Below are positions 1 to 8,215 of a stretch of 64,000 nt of DNA, piece by piece (position 1 is the stretch's first letter; every line of letters starts with the position of its first letter). Below the pieces are notes generated by a model, which worked only from the letters and a program-made list of their open reading frames with translations, was not told where the DNA came from and searched no databases. Source of the DNA: an uncultured Collinsella sp. (GTDB lineage: Bacteria; Actinomycetota; Coriobacteriia; Coriobacteriales; Coriobacteriaceae); assembly GCA_902479065.1 (NCBI GenBank), contig CABSNM010000003.1:1-64000 (forward strand), written 5' to 3'. The position numbers and the translations under genes were made by a program.

Positions 1-35
1 GCCGCCGCCCCAGGAAAGTTTTTCCAAAATTGTCC

Positions 36-64
36 TTGCATCGCCGGGGGAGTTCCCGTATAGT
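36..64 (+). promoter_or_regulatory. Promoter of tRNA-Ala
   Basis: A -35 element TTGCAT (36-41) and a -10 element TATAGT (59-64) are separated by 17 nt, the optimal spacing for the housekeeping sigma factor. The expected start is near 71, a few bases before the tRNA at 77. This is read directly from sequence; activity is inferred. Confidence 0.7.
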
Positions 65-76
65 ACTTTTTCGCAC

Positions 77-149
77 GGGGGCGTAGCTCAGCTGGGAGAG
101 CGCTTGACTGGCAGTCAAGAGGTCAGGGGTTCGATCCCCCTCGTCTCCA
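77..149 (+). tRNA. tRNA-Ala (anticodon GGC)
   Basis: A full cloverleaf is visible. The acceptor stem pairs 77-83 with 142-148. The anticodon stem CTTGA/TCAAG encloses loop CTGGCAG, giving anticodon GGC. The T arm contains GGTTCGATCC. The third acceptor pair is G:U, the known identity element of alanine tRNAs, which agrees with the anticodon. The discriminator is A149, followed by CCC, so the 3' CCA is not fully encoded. Confidence 0.95.
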
Positions 150-164
150 CCCGAGCATTGAATG

Positions 165-193
165 AGGCTCCAACGCAAGTTGGGGCCTTTTTT
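165..193 (+). terminator. Rho-independent terminator after tRNA-Ala
   Basis: Stem AGGCTCCAAC (165-174), loop GCAA and GTTGGGGCCT (179-188) form 10 pairs including one G:U. A run of T follows to 193. It lies between the tRNA and the ABC-F gene at 225, for which no separate promoter is evident. Confidence 0.8.
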
Positions 194-224
194 CATATAG
201 GCACACAAGGTCAAAGGCGGCACC

Positions 225-2255
225 ATGATCCTCCTGGTCGACAAGATCGAAAAAAGCTTCGGCGCACGCGTCCTCTTTAGCGGCGCGTCCTTCCAGATCA
301 ACCCCGGCGAGCGTTTCGCCCTCGTGGGTCCCAACGGCGCCGGTAAAACCACCATGCTCAAGATCATCATGGGCATCGACAGCCCCGACGCCGGCCAGGT
401 CCAGTACGCCAAGGACTGCCAGGTGGGCTACCTAGAGCAGGAAACCAACCTGGAGCATAAGGACACCACCATCCTCGCCGAGGTCATGGCGGCCGCTAAG
501 GAAATCCGCCGCATGGGCGAGCGCGCCAACGAGCTTCAGGCACAAATCACCGAGCTCTCCGAGCAGGGCAAGGACGTCGACGCACTCCTGAACGAATACG
601 GCCAGGTCCAGGACCGCTTTGAGCACCTAGGCGGCTACGAGCTCGAAAGCAACGCCCGCAAAATCCTGTCCGGTCTGGGCTTTAAGGTCACCGACTTTGA
701 GCGTCCCTGCTCCGAGTTTTCCGGCGGCTGGCAGATGCGCATCGCGCTCGCCAAGCTTTTCCTGCGCCACCCCGACCTGCTGCTCCTGGACGAGCCCACC
801 AACCACCTGGATCTCGAGAGTGTCCAGTGGCTGCGCGGCTTTATCGCCAGCTACGACGGCGCCGTCCTCATCGTCAGCCACGACCGCGCCTTCATGGACG
901 CCTGCGTCGACCACGTCGCCGCGCTCGAGAACCGCCGCGTGACCACCTACACCGGCAACTACAGCAGCTACCTCAAGCAGCGCGAGGACAACCTTGAGCA
1001 GATGCGCGCCAAGCGTGCCGCCCAGGAGCGCGACATCGCCCACATGCAGGTCTTCGTCGATAAGTTCCGCTACAAGCCCACCAAGGCCGCCCAGGCCCAG
1101 GAGCGTATCCGCAAGATCGAGCAGATCAAGAAGGAGCTCGTCATCCTGCCCGAGGGCCACAAGCATATCGACTTTAAGTTCCCCGACCCGCCGCGCTCCG
1201 GCGACATGGTCGTAGGCCTCGAGGGCGTATCCAAGTCCTACGGCGACAAGCACATCTACAGCGACATCGACCTCAAGCTCTACCGCGGCGAGCACGTGGC
1301 GCTCGTCGGCCCCAACGGAGCCGGCAAGTCCACGCTCATGAAGATCCTCGCCGGCCTGGAGCCACCCACCACCGGCACCCGCGACCTGGGCACCAACGTG
1401 GGCGTGGCCTATTACGCCCAGCACGCGCTCGAGGGCATGACCGAGTCCAACACCGTCCTGCAAGAGATCGACACCGTCACGCCCAAGTGGACCGTGCCGC
1501 AGCAGCGCAGCCTGCTGGGTGCCTTCCTCTTTAGCGACAACGACTCCATCGAGAAGCAGGTCCGCGTCCTTTCCGGTGGTGAGAAAGCACGTCTGGCCCT
1601 GGCAAAGATGCTCGTGGCGCCCGAGGCGCTCCTGTGCCTGGACGAGCCCACCAACCACCTGGACATCGACTCTGTGGACATGCTCGAGAACGCCCTGCAA
1701 AACTTCCCCGGTACCATCGTGCTGATCAGCCACGACGAGCACCTGGTACGCGCTGTGGCCAACCGCATCATTGACATCCGCGACGGCAAGGTCACGGTCT
1801 ACGACGGCGACTACGACTACTACCTCTACAAGCGCGAGGACCTCGCAGCCCGCGCCGCCGCCGAGGCGGCAGGGGAGAGCGCACCGGCCGCGGCCAAGTC
1901 CGCTAAGGTCACCGCGGCCCAGTCCGATGCGCCCGCCGCACCCAAGCCTGCCGAGGGCAAAAAGACCAAGGAGCAAAAGCGCGCCGAGGCCCAGGCCCGC
2001 GCCGCGCTCAACAAAAAACTCAAGGGCGTGCGTAACCAGCTCAAGAAGATCGAGGCGGAGCTCGACAAAAAGCGCGCCCGCTATGACGAGCTTATGGAAT
2101 TGATGGCAAGCGAAGAGCTTTATGCCGATCAAGACAAGTTCAACGCCGCGCTGGGGGAATATAACGGCCTTAAGCAAGAGCTGCCCAAGCTCGAGGACGA
2201 ATGGCTGGAGCTTTCCACCCAGATCGAAGAGGAGACCGCGCGTGAACTCTCGTAA
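225..2255 (+). CDS. ABC-F family ATPase (ribosome-associated)
   Basis: 676 aa with two tandem ABC ATPase domains and no membrane segments, the ABC-F layout. The first Walker A GPNGAGKTT lies at residues 35-43, with signature SGGWQ near 166 and Walker B LLLLDEPTNHLD near 186. The second domain has GPNGAGKST near 362-370, LSGGEKAR near 448 and another DEPTNHLD. A charged inter-domain linker and a lysine- and glutamate-rich C-terminal coiled coil (about 590-676) resemble Uup/YdiF-type members. Family knowledge says ABC-F proteins bind the ribosomal E site and act in translation, some giving antibiotic protection. Which paralogue this is cannot be told from sequence alone. Its end overlaps the next gene by 14 nt. 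Confidence 0.9.
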   Translation: MILLVDKIEKSFGARVLFSGASFQINPGERFALVGPNGAGKTTMLKIIMGIDSPDAGQVQYAKDCQVGYLEQETNLEHKDTTILAEVMAAAKEIRRMGERANELQAQITELSEQGKDVDALLNEYGQVQDRFEHLGGYELESNARKILSGLGFKVTDFERPCSEFSGGWQMRIALAKLFLRHPDLLLLDEPTNHLDLESVQWLRGFIASYDGAVLIVSHDRAFMDACVDHVAALENRRVTTYTGNYSSYLKQREDNLEQMRAKRAAQERDIAHMQVFVDKFRYKPTKAAQAQERIRKIEQIKKELVILPEGHKHIDFKFPDPPRSGDMVVGLEGVSKSYGDKHIYSDIDLKLYRGEHVALVGPNGAGKSTLMKILAGLEPPTTGTRDLGTNVGVAYYAQHALEGMTESNTVLQEIDTVTPKWTVPQQRSLLGAFLFSDNDSIEKQVRVLSGGEKARLALAKMLVAPEALLCLDEPTNHLDIDSVDMLENALQNFPGTIVLISHDEHLVRAVANRIIDIRDGKVTVYDGDYDYYLYKREDLAARAAAEAAGESAPAAAKSAKVTAAQSDAPAAPKPAEGKKTKEQKRAEAQARAALNKKLKGVRNQLKKIEAELDKKRARYDELMELMASEELYADQDKFNAALGEYNGLKQELPKLEDEWLELSTQIEEETARELS

Positions 2256-2538
2256 GGCCGCTGCCGTGGCGATGAGCATCATCGCCATCGCCTGTCGCAT
2301 CTGCGGCATTTTTATGAGCGCGATGACCGTGCTGCTGTGCTTTAGCGGCCTCACCGCCAAGCTGCAGATCGTTGGCTTTGTCGTTGAGCTTTCGCGTGCA
2401 CTGCCGAGCGCCATCGCCGGCTACGGCGTCATCACGTCGCCTTTTGGCGGTGTGTTCCGCCTGGATTATGCTATCGTCGCTGTGATCCTGTTTGTAATTG
2501 ACTACCTGCTCACACGCGCCTCGCGCCGCGTCCGCTAG
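2242..2538 (+). CDS. Small two-helix membrane protein, unknown function
   Basis: I do not recognise this family. The start chosen is GTG 2242, preceded by AGGAG (2230-2234) at good spacing and overlapping the ABC-F gene by 14 nt, giving 98 aa. An ATG at 2269 is an alternative. Two hydrophobic stretches (about residues 9-50 and 73-92) flank a short loop, and the protein ends in basic residues (RASRRVR), so it is probably an inner-membrane protein with a cytoplasmic tail. Translational coupling upstream and a 9-nt gap to the M50 protease gene suggest co-expression with both. Confidence 0.6.
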   Translation: MNSRKAAAVAMSIIAIACRICGIFMSAMTVLLCFSGLTAKLQIVGFVVELSRALPSAIAGYGVITSPFGGVFRLDYAIVAVILFVIDYLLTRASRRVR

Positions 2539-2547
2539 GGGAGCGTT

Positions 2548-3231
2548 ATGTCCAGCAGCTACATCATGAACCTGCTCGCCAGTGCCGTTGCCGTCATCGT
2601 TGGCATCGTGATCCACGAGAGCGCGCACGCCGCCGCAGCCTGGGCGCTCGGCGACAAAACGGCTCGCTCGCGCGGCCGCGTCTCGCTCAACCCGCTCAAC
2701 CATATCGACCCGTTTGGCACCATCATCCTGCCGCTGCTCATGCTCGCAGCCGGTGGCCCGGTGTTCGCCTTCGCCAAACCCGTACCCGTCTACCTCAACA
2801 ACCTCAAGCACCCCAAGCGCGACGAGGTCCTGGTGAGCGTAGCCGGCCCCGCATCGAACATCGCACTCGCGTGTCTTGCTGCCGCCCTCATGCGCCTGAC
2901 CTATGGCAACCTCTACACCAGCATGTCCTTTGCCGTGGCATCGCAGATCATGAACTTCGGCGCCACGTTCATCGTAGTCAACCTGTCACTCGCGTTCTTC
3001 AACCTCATCCCGATCCCGCCGCTCGACGGCTCGTCGATCATCGTGCCCTTCCTCAAGGGCAAGGCGCTCGCCAACTACTACCGCCTGCAGCAATACGCCA
3101 TGCCCATCCTCATCCTGGTGCTGTACCTGCTGCCCATGTGGACCGGCATCGACGTAATCGGTCGCTATTTCGACGTTACCGTGTATCCGCTCGCTGAGCA
3201 GCTGCTTAACTTCGCAATCGCCGCCATCTAA
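2548..3231 (+). CDS. Site-2 protease family (M50) membrane metalloprotease
   Basis: 227 aa polytopic membrane protein. The zinc-binding motif HESAH (H23, E24, H27) lies in the first hydrophobic segment, and the second M50 motif NLIPIPPLDG is at about 152-161, with the metal-ligand aspartate at 160. There is no PDZ domain, so it belongs to the short M50 group that cleaves substrates within the membrane. The substrate is unknown. GGGGAGCG sits just before the ATG. The gene is followed by scpA, a common neighbour of this protease in Gram-positive genomes (recalled). Confidence 0.88.
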   Translation: MSSSYIMNLLASAVAVIVGIVIHESAHAAAAWALGDKTARSRGRVSLNPLNHIDPFGTIILPLLMLAAGGPVFAFAKPVPVYLNNLKHPKRDEVLVSVAGPASNIALACLAAALMRLTYGNLYTSMSFAVASQIMNFGATFIVVNLSLAFFNLIPIPPLDGSSIIVPFLKGKALANYYRLQQYAMPILILVLYLLPMWTGIDVIGRYFDVTVYPLAEQLLNFAIAAI

Positions 3232-3315
3232 GGTAAACTAACAGGTCGACCGTGCAAAACGGTCGTAACATGCACCCAAACCGCGCCGCGAAGGCGCCGT
3301 CAAAGGAGGTCGAAG

Positions 3316-4128
3316 ATGTCGTATCGCGTGTCGACGCAGGTCTACAGCGGACCGTTCGACCTGCTGCTGCAGCTGGTAACCCGCCAAAAAGTAGATATCG
3401 GCGCCATCTCGATCAGTGAGGTGGCCGAGCAGTACCTTGCCGAGGCCGAGCGCATCGAGGCACTGGACCTGGACGTGGCGAGCGACTTTTTGCTGGTCGC
3501 GGCAACCCTTTTGGACATCAAGGCCGCCTCTCTGGTGCCGCAGGAGGCCCCACGCAAAGTCGATGACGACGATGACGAGTTCGACGAAGGCCTCGAGGAA
3601 CTCAGCGCGCTCGACGGCGACGCCCTGCGCGAGGTCCTGATCCAGCGCCTGATTGCCTACAAGCAGTTTAAGGGCGCGGCTGCGGCCCTCGGTGCCCGCA
3701 TGCAGGCCGAAAGCCGCATGCACCCGCGTGTGGCCGGTCCCGACCCGGAGTTTCTGGGGCTCATGCCCGACTACCTGGCAGGCATCACCCTGCGCGGTCT
3801 CGCCGTCATCTGCGCCGACCTGGACGGCAAGCGACAGACCTTCCTGCTGGAGGCCGAGCACGTGGCGCCGCATCGCGTGCCGCTCGACCTGACCGTAGCC
3901 TCAGTCGACCGCTTTACCATGGCACACCAAACCTGCACCTTCCGCGAGCTACTGGACGGCGATGCCACGACCGAGCAGCTCGTCGTCACCTTCCTGGCCA
4001 TGCTTGAGCTTGCCAAGCGCGGCTCGCTCACGCTGAGCCAGGACGAGATCTTCGGAACCATCTGCATCAACCGAGTCGAGGGAGCCGAGGCATACGTGCC
4101 CGGCGAGGGCCCCGAGCTCACTGAATAG
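3316..4128 (+). CDS. scpA: Segregation and condensation protein A
   Basis: 270 aa kleisin subunit that bridges the SMC ATPase heads with ScpB in the bacterial condensin. The N-terminus has the family pattern YRVSTQVYSGPFDLLLQLV, followed by an acidic central linker (about 75-95, DDDDDEFDEG) and a C-terminal winged-helix region that contacts SMC. The strong Shine-Dalgarno AAAGGAGGT (3302-3310) fixes the ATG at 3316. scpB follows after 11 nt, the standard pair. The 84-nt gap upstream may hold a promoter, but none is clear. Confidence 0.95.
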   Translation: MSYRVSTQVYSGPFDLLLQLVTRQKVDIGAISISEVAEQYLAEAERIEALDLDVASDFLLVAATLLDIKAASLVPQEAPRKVDDDDDEFDEGLEELSALDGDALREVLIQRLIAYKQFKGAAAALGARMQAESRMHPRVAGPDPEFLGLMPDYLAGITLRGLAVICADLDGKRQTFLLEAEHVAPHRVPLDLTVASVDRFTMAHQTCTFRELLDGDATTEQLVVTFLAMLELAKRGSLTLSQDEIFGTICINRVEGAEAYVPGEGPELTE

Positions 4129-4139
4129 GAGCCGCAACC

Positions 4140-4868
4140 ATGTCAACCCTTTCCACGCTGGAGGCAAATAGCCTCAAAGGTGCCCTCGAGGCGCTGCTGC
4201 TGGTGTCGAGCGACCCGGTAAGTGCGCCCGCGCTGGCCGGCGCACTGGATATCGCCCCCGGCGAGTGCGCGTCGCTGCTCGCCGAGCTCAAGGTTGAGTA
4301 CGAGGAGGCCAACCGCGGCTTTCAGCTGCGCGAGGTCGCCGGCGGCTGGCGCCTGTTCACGCATCCTGCCTACCACGACGTAGTCGAGGCCTATGTGTTG
4401 AGCTGGGACACGCAAAAGCTGTCGCAGGCGGCGCTCGAAACCCTGGCCGTGATCGCATACCACCAGCCCGTAACGCGCGAGGTGGTCAAGGGCATCCGCG
4501 GCGTCAACTCAGACGGCGTCATCGCGTCGCTCGTGGACAAGGGTCTGGTGCGCGAGCTCGGCCGTGACCCCGAGCGCGGTCAGGCCATCATTTACGGCAC
4601 GACCAACGCCTTCTTGGAAAAGTTCGGCCTGCGCTCCACCCGCGACCTACCCGATCTGGAGCAGTTTGCCCCCGACGAGCAGTCGCGCCAGTTTATCCGC
4701 GAGCGCCTGAGCGGCCGCAGTATTCAGTCCACGCTCGAGGAGCAAGCCGAGGACCTGGACGAAGAGCGCGAGCTGCTCGATACCGATATTGATGATGTCG
4801 AGGCGGTCGGTGGCGAGGAATTCCTGGCCACCGACGACACTGCGGAGGACACGCATGATGAGGACTAA
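4140..4868 (+). CDS. scpB: Segregation and condensation protein B
   Basis: 242 aa winged-helix dimer that binds ScpA and stimulates SMC-kleisin function in chromosome segregation. The recognisable core runs LKGALEALLLVSSDPVS near the N-terminus, then the conserved AYHQPVTREVVKGIRGVNSD region at about 106-125. The C-terminal 50 residues are very acidic, ending DDTAEDTHDED, longer than in many homologues and probably disordered. Its last 14 nt overlap the pseudouridine synthase gene, indicating translational coupling. Confidence 0.95.
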   Translation: MSTLSTLEANSLKGALEALLLVSSDPVSAPALAGALDIAPGECASLLAELKVEYEEANRGFQLREVAGGWRLFTHPAYHDVVEAYVLSWDTQKLSQAALETLAVIAYHQPVTREVVKGIRGVNSDGVIASLVDKGLVRELGRDPERGQAIIYGTTNAFLEKFGLRSTRDLPDLEQFAPDEQSRQFIRERLSGRSIQSTLEEQAEDLDEERELLDTDIDDVEAVGGEEFLATDDTAEDTHDED

Positions 4869-5826
4869 CGAAGTAGGGGAGACGTGCACCGCAAGTGCCA
4901 CGGGCGCCACGACGCCCGCAGGCGACGCCCAGCCCGTCTACCCGCACACCATGCGCCTGCAGCGCTTTTTGGCGCGCGCGGGCGTAGCGAGCCGCCGCGG
5001 CTCGGAGGACCTGATGACCGCCGGCCGCGTGACCGTCAACGGGCTGGTCGCGACCGAGCTGGGCACCAAGGTCGATGTCGACCGCGACCATATCGAGGTC
5101 GACGGCATACCCGTCAAGCTCAACCAGGGCGCCGTGTACCTGATGCTCTACAAGCCGACCGGCTACCTCACCACCATGAGCGACCCGCAGGAGCGCCCTT
5201 GCGTTGCCGACCTGGTCCCCCGCGACCGCTTTCCGGGACTGTTCCCGGTGGGCCGCCTGGACCGCGACACCACGGGCCTTTTGCTCTTTACCACCGACGG
5301 CGACCTGTCACAGGACCTGCTGCACCCGAGTAAGCACGTCTACAAGACCTATCAGGCGCTCGTGGACGGCCACTTGACCGATCGCGACTTGGAACCGCTC
5401 CGCCGTGGCATCGAGCTCGACGACGGTCTGTGCCAGCCGGCTATCTGCCGCATCATCAACGCGCGCGAGGCAGAGGCCGTGGCTCCGCAAGGTATCAAGC
5501 ACGGCACCACCGCCGTGGAGGTCATCATCCGCGAGGGCCGCAAGAACCAGGTTAAGCGCATGCTGAGCAAGATTCACCATCCGGTAATCCGTCTGCATCG
5601 CTGCAACTTTGCCGGCCTGGAGCTCGAGGGCGTGGCCAAGGGCTCGTGGCGCGAGCTCACCGACCGCGAGGTGCAGATCCTAAAAAGCGGCGGCATCCCG
5701 CCCAAGCAGGCCAGCTCCAAGCGCGTCGCCGCGCCGGCGACCAACACCGCCAGCCGCACGCGTCACCACGGCAGCCACGGCTCCGCGCCCAAGCGCAACA
5801 CCTACCGCGAGCGCTACACGGGCTAG
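4855..5826 (+). CDS. Ribosomal pseudouridine synthase, RluB/RsuA family
   Basis: 323 aa from ATG 4855, chosen because GCGGAGG (4841-4847) lies 7 nt upstream; an ATG at 4951 would give the more usual start MRLQRFLARAG. An S4 RNA-binding domain comes first (RFLARAGVASRRGSE), then the catalytic domain with GRLDRDTTGLLLFT, where the first aspartate is the family catalytic residue. A basic C-terminal tail follows (about 290-323). The family isomerises uridine in 23S (RluB) or 16S (RsuA) rRNA. The scpA-scpB-rluB order, recalled from many Gram-positives, favours RluB. Confidence 0.88.
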   Translation: MMRTNEVGETCTASATGATTPAGDAQPVYPHTMRLQRFLARAGVASRRGSEDLMTAGRVTVNGLVATELGTKVDVDRDHIEVDGIPVKLNQGAVYLMLYKPTGYLTTMSDPQERPCVADLVPRDRFPGLFPVGRLDRDTTGLLLFTTDGDLSQDLLHPSKHVYKTYQALVDGHLTDRDLEPLRRGIELDDGLCQPAICRIINAREAEAVAPQGIKHGTTAVEVIIREGRKNQVKRMLSKIHHPVIRLHRCNFAGLELEGVAKGSWRELTDREVQILKSGGIPPKQASSKRVAAPATNTASRTRHHGSHGSAPKRNTYRERYTG

Positions 5827-5892
5827 GCAATCCGCCGCGCCCCAACGCCCGCGAACCATACCAGCACGTCAATCATCGAAAGGAAGCATTGC

Positions 5893-6579
5893 ATGATCGT
5901 CGCCATCGACGGCCCCGCCGGTTCCGGCAAGTCCACCATCACCAAGGAGATCGCCCGCCAGCTGGGCTTTAACAAGCTCGACACGGGCGCCATGTATCGC
6001 GCCGTCACCTTCGCCGCGCTCGACCGCGGCATCGACCTGGACGACGAGGCAGCCATCGATGCCCTCGCCGAGCAGATCGAAATCCGCTTTACCAACGGTA
6101 CCGGCGAGGACACGCGCCTGACCATCGACGGCGCGGACGCATCGGCCGCCATTCGTACCCCGCAGGTTGACGCTAACGTGTCCAAGGTCTCGGCCTACCC
6201 GGGCGTGCGCGCCGCCATGCTCATCCATCAGCGCCGTGCCGCAGAGGACCGCGATATCGTGGCCGAGGGTCGCGACATCGGAACCGTCGTGTTCCCTAAC
6301 GCGCAGGTCAAGGTCTTCCTGACCGCCGACCCGCGTGAGCGCGCCCGCCGCCGCGTGCTGCAGCGTCACCAAAACGACGCCCAGCCGCTCACGTCCGAGC
6401 AGCTCGAGGCCGAGGTCGACGAGACGCTCAACGCCCTTAAGCAGCGCGACAAGCTCGACAGCAGCCGCGAGGTCGCCCCGCTCGTACCCGCCGAGGACGC
6501 CGTGCACGTCGACTCCACCGCCCACACCATCGACGAGGTCGTCCGCATTATCGAGGACCTCATCAACCAAAGGAGGTAG
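5893..6579 (+). CDS. cmk: Cytidylate kinase
   Basis: 228 aa. It phosphorylates CMP and dCMP to the diphosphates with ATP in pyrimidine salvage. The P-loop GPAGSGKST is at residues 7-15, followed by LDTGAMYR, the CMP-binding region EGRDIGTVVFP and the LID arginines DPRERARRR. SD-like GAAAGGAAGC precedes the ATG. plsC starts 3 nt after the stop, and cmk-plsC-ispH form a tight run. Related genomes may fuse cmk to der; here they are separate genes about 3 kb apart. Confidence 0.95.
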   Translation: MIVAIDGPAGSGKSTITKEIARQLGFNKLDTGAMYRAVTFAALDRGIDLDDEAAIDALAEQIEIRFTNGTGEDTRLTIDGADASAAIRTPQVDANVSKVSAYPGVRAAMLIHQRRAAEDRDIVAEGRDIGTVVFPNAQVKVFLTADPRERARRRVLQRHQNDAQPLTSEQLEAEVDETLNALKQRDKLDSSREVAPLVPAEDAVHVDSTAHTIDEVVRIIEDLINQRR

Positions 6580-6582
6580 CCC

Positions 6583-7311
6583 ATGCGCCTGTTTAAGCAG
6601 ACGCCCGAGGACTATTACAACGCCCCCTACGCCGAGTTCCCGGCGCTCATCCGCGGCACTGTCGTCGTGGTTATGGCCATCCTTTGGGCCTTCTCCAAGC
6701 TCATGTGGCGCTGGAAGGTCGAGGATGCCGACCTGCTGTTTGAGCGCCAAGAAGGCCGCGGCAGCGTGGTCATCTGCAACCACACCTCGATGGCCGAGCT
6801 CTTGGCCGTGGAGACGGCGCTGTTCTTTGGGGGGCGCCGCATTCGTCCCATCTTTAAGTCCGAGTTCGCCAAGAGCAAGATTGTGCGCTGGGCCTTCAGC
6901 CGCGTTGGCGGCATCCCCGTGGAGCGTGGTACTGCCGATATGAAGTGCCTGCGCGCCGCCCAGCATGCGCTGCAGCGCGGCGAGGACGTCCTGATTTTCC
7001 CCGAGGGCACGCGCATCCGCTCGCGCGATATCAAGCCCGAGGTCCACGGCGGCTTTGCGCTCATCGCCCAGATGGGCAAGGCGCCCGTCAACCCGCTCGC
7101 CATCTGCGGCTGGTCCGATATTACGCCTGCGGGCAAAAAGCTCATGCGCCCCAAGAAGTGCTGGATCCGCGCCGGCAAGGCCGTCTCGCTTTCCGACGCA
7201 CCGGCCGGGCTTAAACGCACGGAGCGCCTGGAATGGTTTGAGTCCGAGGCCATGAACCGCGTCTACGCTATGCGAGACGAGCTGTGCGCCGAGCATCCGG
7301 GCAGGTTCTAG
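6583..7311 (+). CDS. plsC: 1-acyl-sn-glycerol-3-phosphate acyltransferase
   Basis: 242 aa membrane-associated acyltransferase that makes phosphatidic acid from lysophosphatidate. A hydrophobic segment at about 24-42 is followed by block I NHTSMAE (N66, H67, E72). Block II is GGIPVERG and block III is FPEGTR (139-144). In block I the usual H-X4-D has glutamate at 72 in place of aspartate, while the histidine is intact. The remaining motifs argue for a functional enzyme. SD AAAGGAGG lies just upstream, within the end of cmk. PlsY and GpsA are encoded 4 kb downstream. Confidence 0.88.
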   Translation: MRLFKQTPEDYYNAPYAEFPALIRGTVVVVMAILWAFSKLMWRWKVEDADLLFERQEGRGSVVICNHTSMAELLAVETALFFGGRRIRPIFKSEFAKSKIVRWAFSRVGGIPVERGTADMKCLRAAQHALQRGEDVLIFPEGTRIRSRDIKPEVHGGFALIAQMGKAPVNPLAICGWSDITPAGKKLMRPKKCWIRAGKAVSLSDAPAGLKRTERLEWFESEAMNRVYAMRDELCAEHPGRF

Positions 7312-7313
7312 CC

Positions 7314-8213
7314 ATGAGCGAGAACGTGACGAACACCGCCGCGACTGCGTCCGACCAGGCAACCGCGCCTACCATCGAGATCGCCGCCCACGCCGGTACT
7401 TGCTACGGCGTACAGCGTGCGCTCGATATGGCGCTAGCCGCCGCGCCGCAGGCAGGGGAGTGCACTCAGGTTCATACCTTGGGTCCGCTCATCCATAACC
7501 CCATCGTGGTGCGCGAGCTTGCTGAGGCAGGCGTTGGCCTGGCCGAGAACCTGGACGACGCCGCATCGGGCACCGTAATCATTCGCGCGCACGGAGTGGT
7601 GCCGCAGGTGATCGATGCCGCTCGCGAGCGTGGCCTTAACGTCATCGACGCCACCTGCCCTTACGTCAAGAAGGTTCACGTGGCAGCCGAGCGCCTGGTG
7701 CGCGAGGGCTACCACGTGGTGGTCGTGGGTGAGCCGGGGCATCCCGAGGTCGAGGGCATTCTGGGTCACGCCGGCGACGATGCGCAGGTCGTGAGTTGCG
7801 CCGCTGATGCGGACGCGCTGCCGTTCAAGGGCAAGGTAGGCCTCGTCGTGCAGACCACCCAGACCGCGCAGAACCTCGCCGAGGTCGTGGCAGCCATCAC
7901 CCCGCGTGTGCAGGAGCTGCGCGTGATCAACACCATCTGCGCCGCCACGAGTGAGCGTCAACAGGCAGCAGCCACACTTGCCAACCGCTGCGACTGCATG
8001 GTAGTCGTGGGCGGCAAAAACTCGGGCAACACCCGCCGCCTGGCGCAGATTTGCGCAGACGCCTGCGAGCGCACGCATCACATCGAGGAAGCTTCCGAGC
8101 TCCAGGCCGCGTGGTTTACCGACGCCCACCACATCGGCATCACCGCCGGAGCCTCCACCCCGCAAGAACACATCGAACGAGCCGTCGCTCGCATCAAGGA
8201 GCTTTACCACTAA
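7314..8213 (+). CDS. ispH: 4-hydroxy-3-methylbut-2-enyl diphosphate reductase
   Basis: 299 aa. This is the last step of the MEP isoprenoid pathway, reducing HMBPP to IPP and DMAPP with a 4Fe-4S cluster. The three cluster cysteines are in AGTCYGVQ (C30), DATCPYVKK and NTICAATSERQ, and the substrate histidine motif IIRAHGVV is present. The start ATG 7314 lies 2 nt after plsC. About 20 extra residues precede the usual N-terminus. The gene for the radical SAM protein follows after 2 nt. Confidence 0.95.
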   Translation: MSENVTNTAATASDQATAPTIEIAAHAGTCYGVQRALDMALAAAPQAGECTQVHTLGPLIHNPIVVRELAEAGVGLAENLDDAASGTVIIRAHGVVPQVIDAARERGLNVIDATCPYVKKVHVAAERLVREGYHVVVVGEPGHPEVEGILGHAGDDAQVVSCAADADALPFKGKVGLVVQTTQTAQNLAEVVAAITPRVQELRVINTICAATSERQQAAATLANRCDCMVVVGGKNSGNTRRLAQICADACERTHHIEEASELQAAWFTDAHHIGITAGASTPQEHIERAVARIKELYH

Positions 8214-8215
8214 TC

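Noticed and set aside
627..2414. A 595-codon open frame on the - strand
   Set aside because: Shadow of the ABC-F gene. The translation is repetitive in V, L, G and H, as expected for antisense GC-rich DNA.
5869..7362. Long - strand frame; similar ones at 10975-12513 (-), 34162-35970 (+), 45836-47257 (+) and 48209-49825 (+)
   Set aside because: All lie opposite well-identified genes (cmk-plsC, plsY-gpsA, rny, rnj, pnp) and have no independent support.
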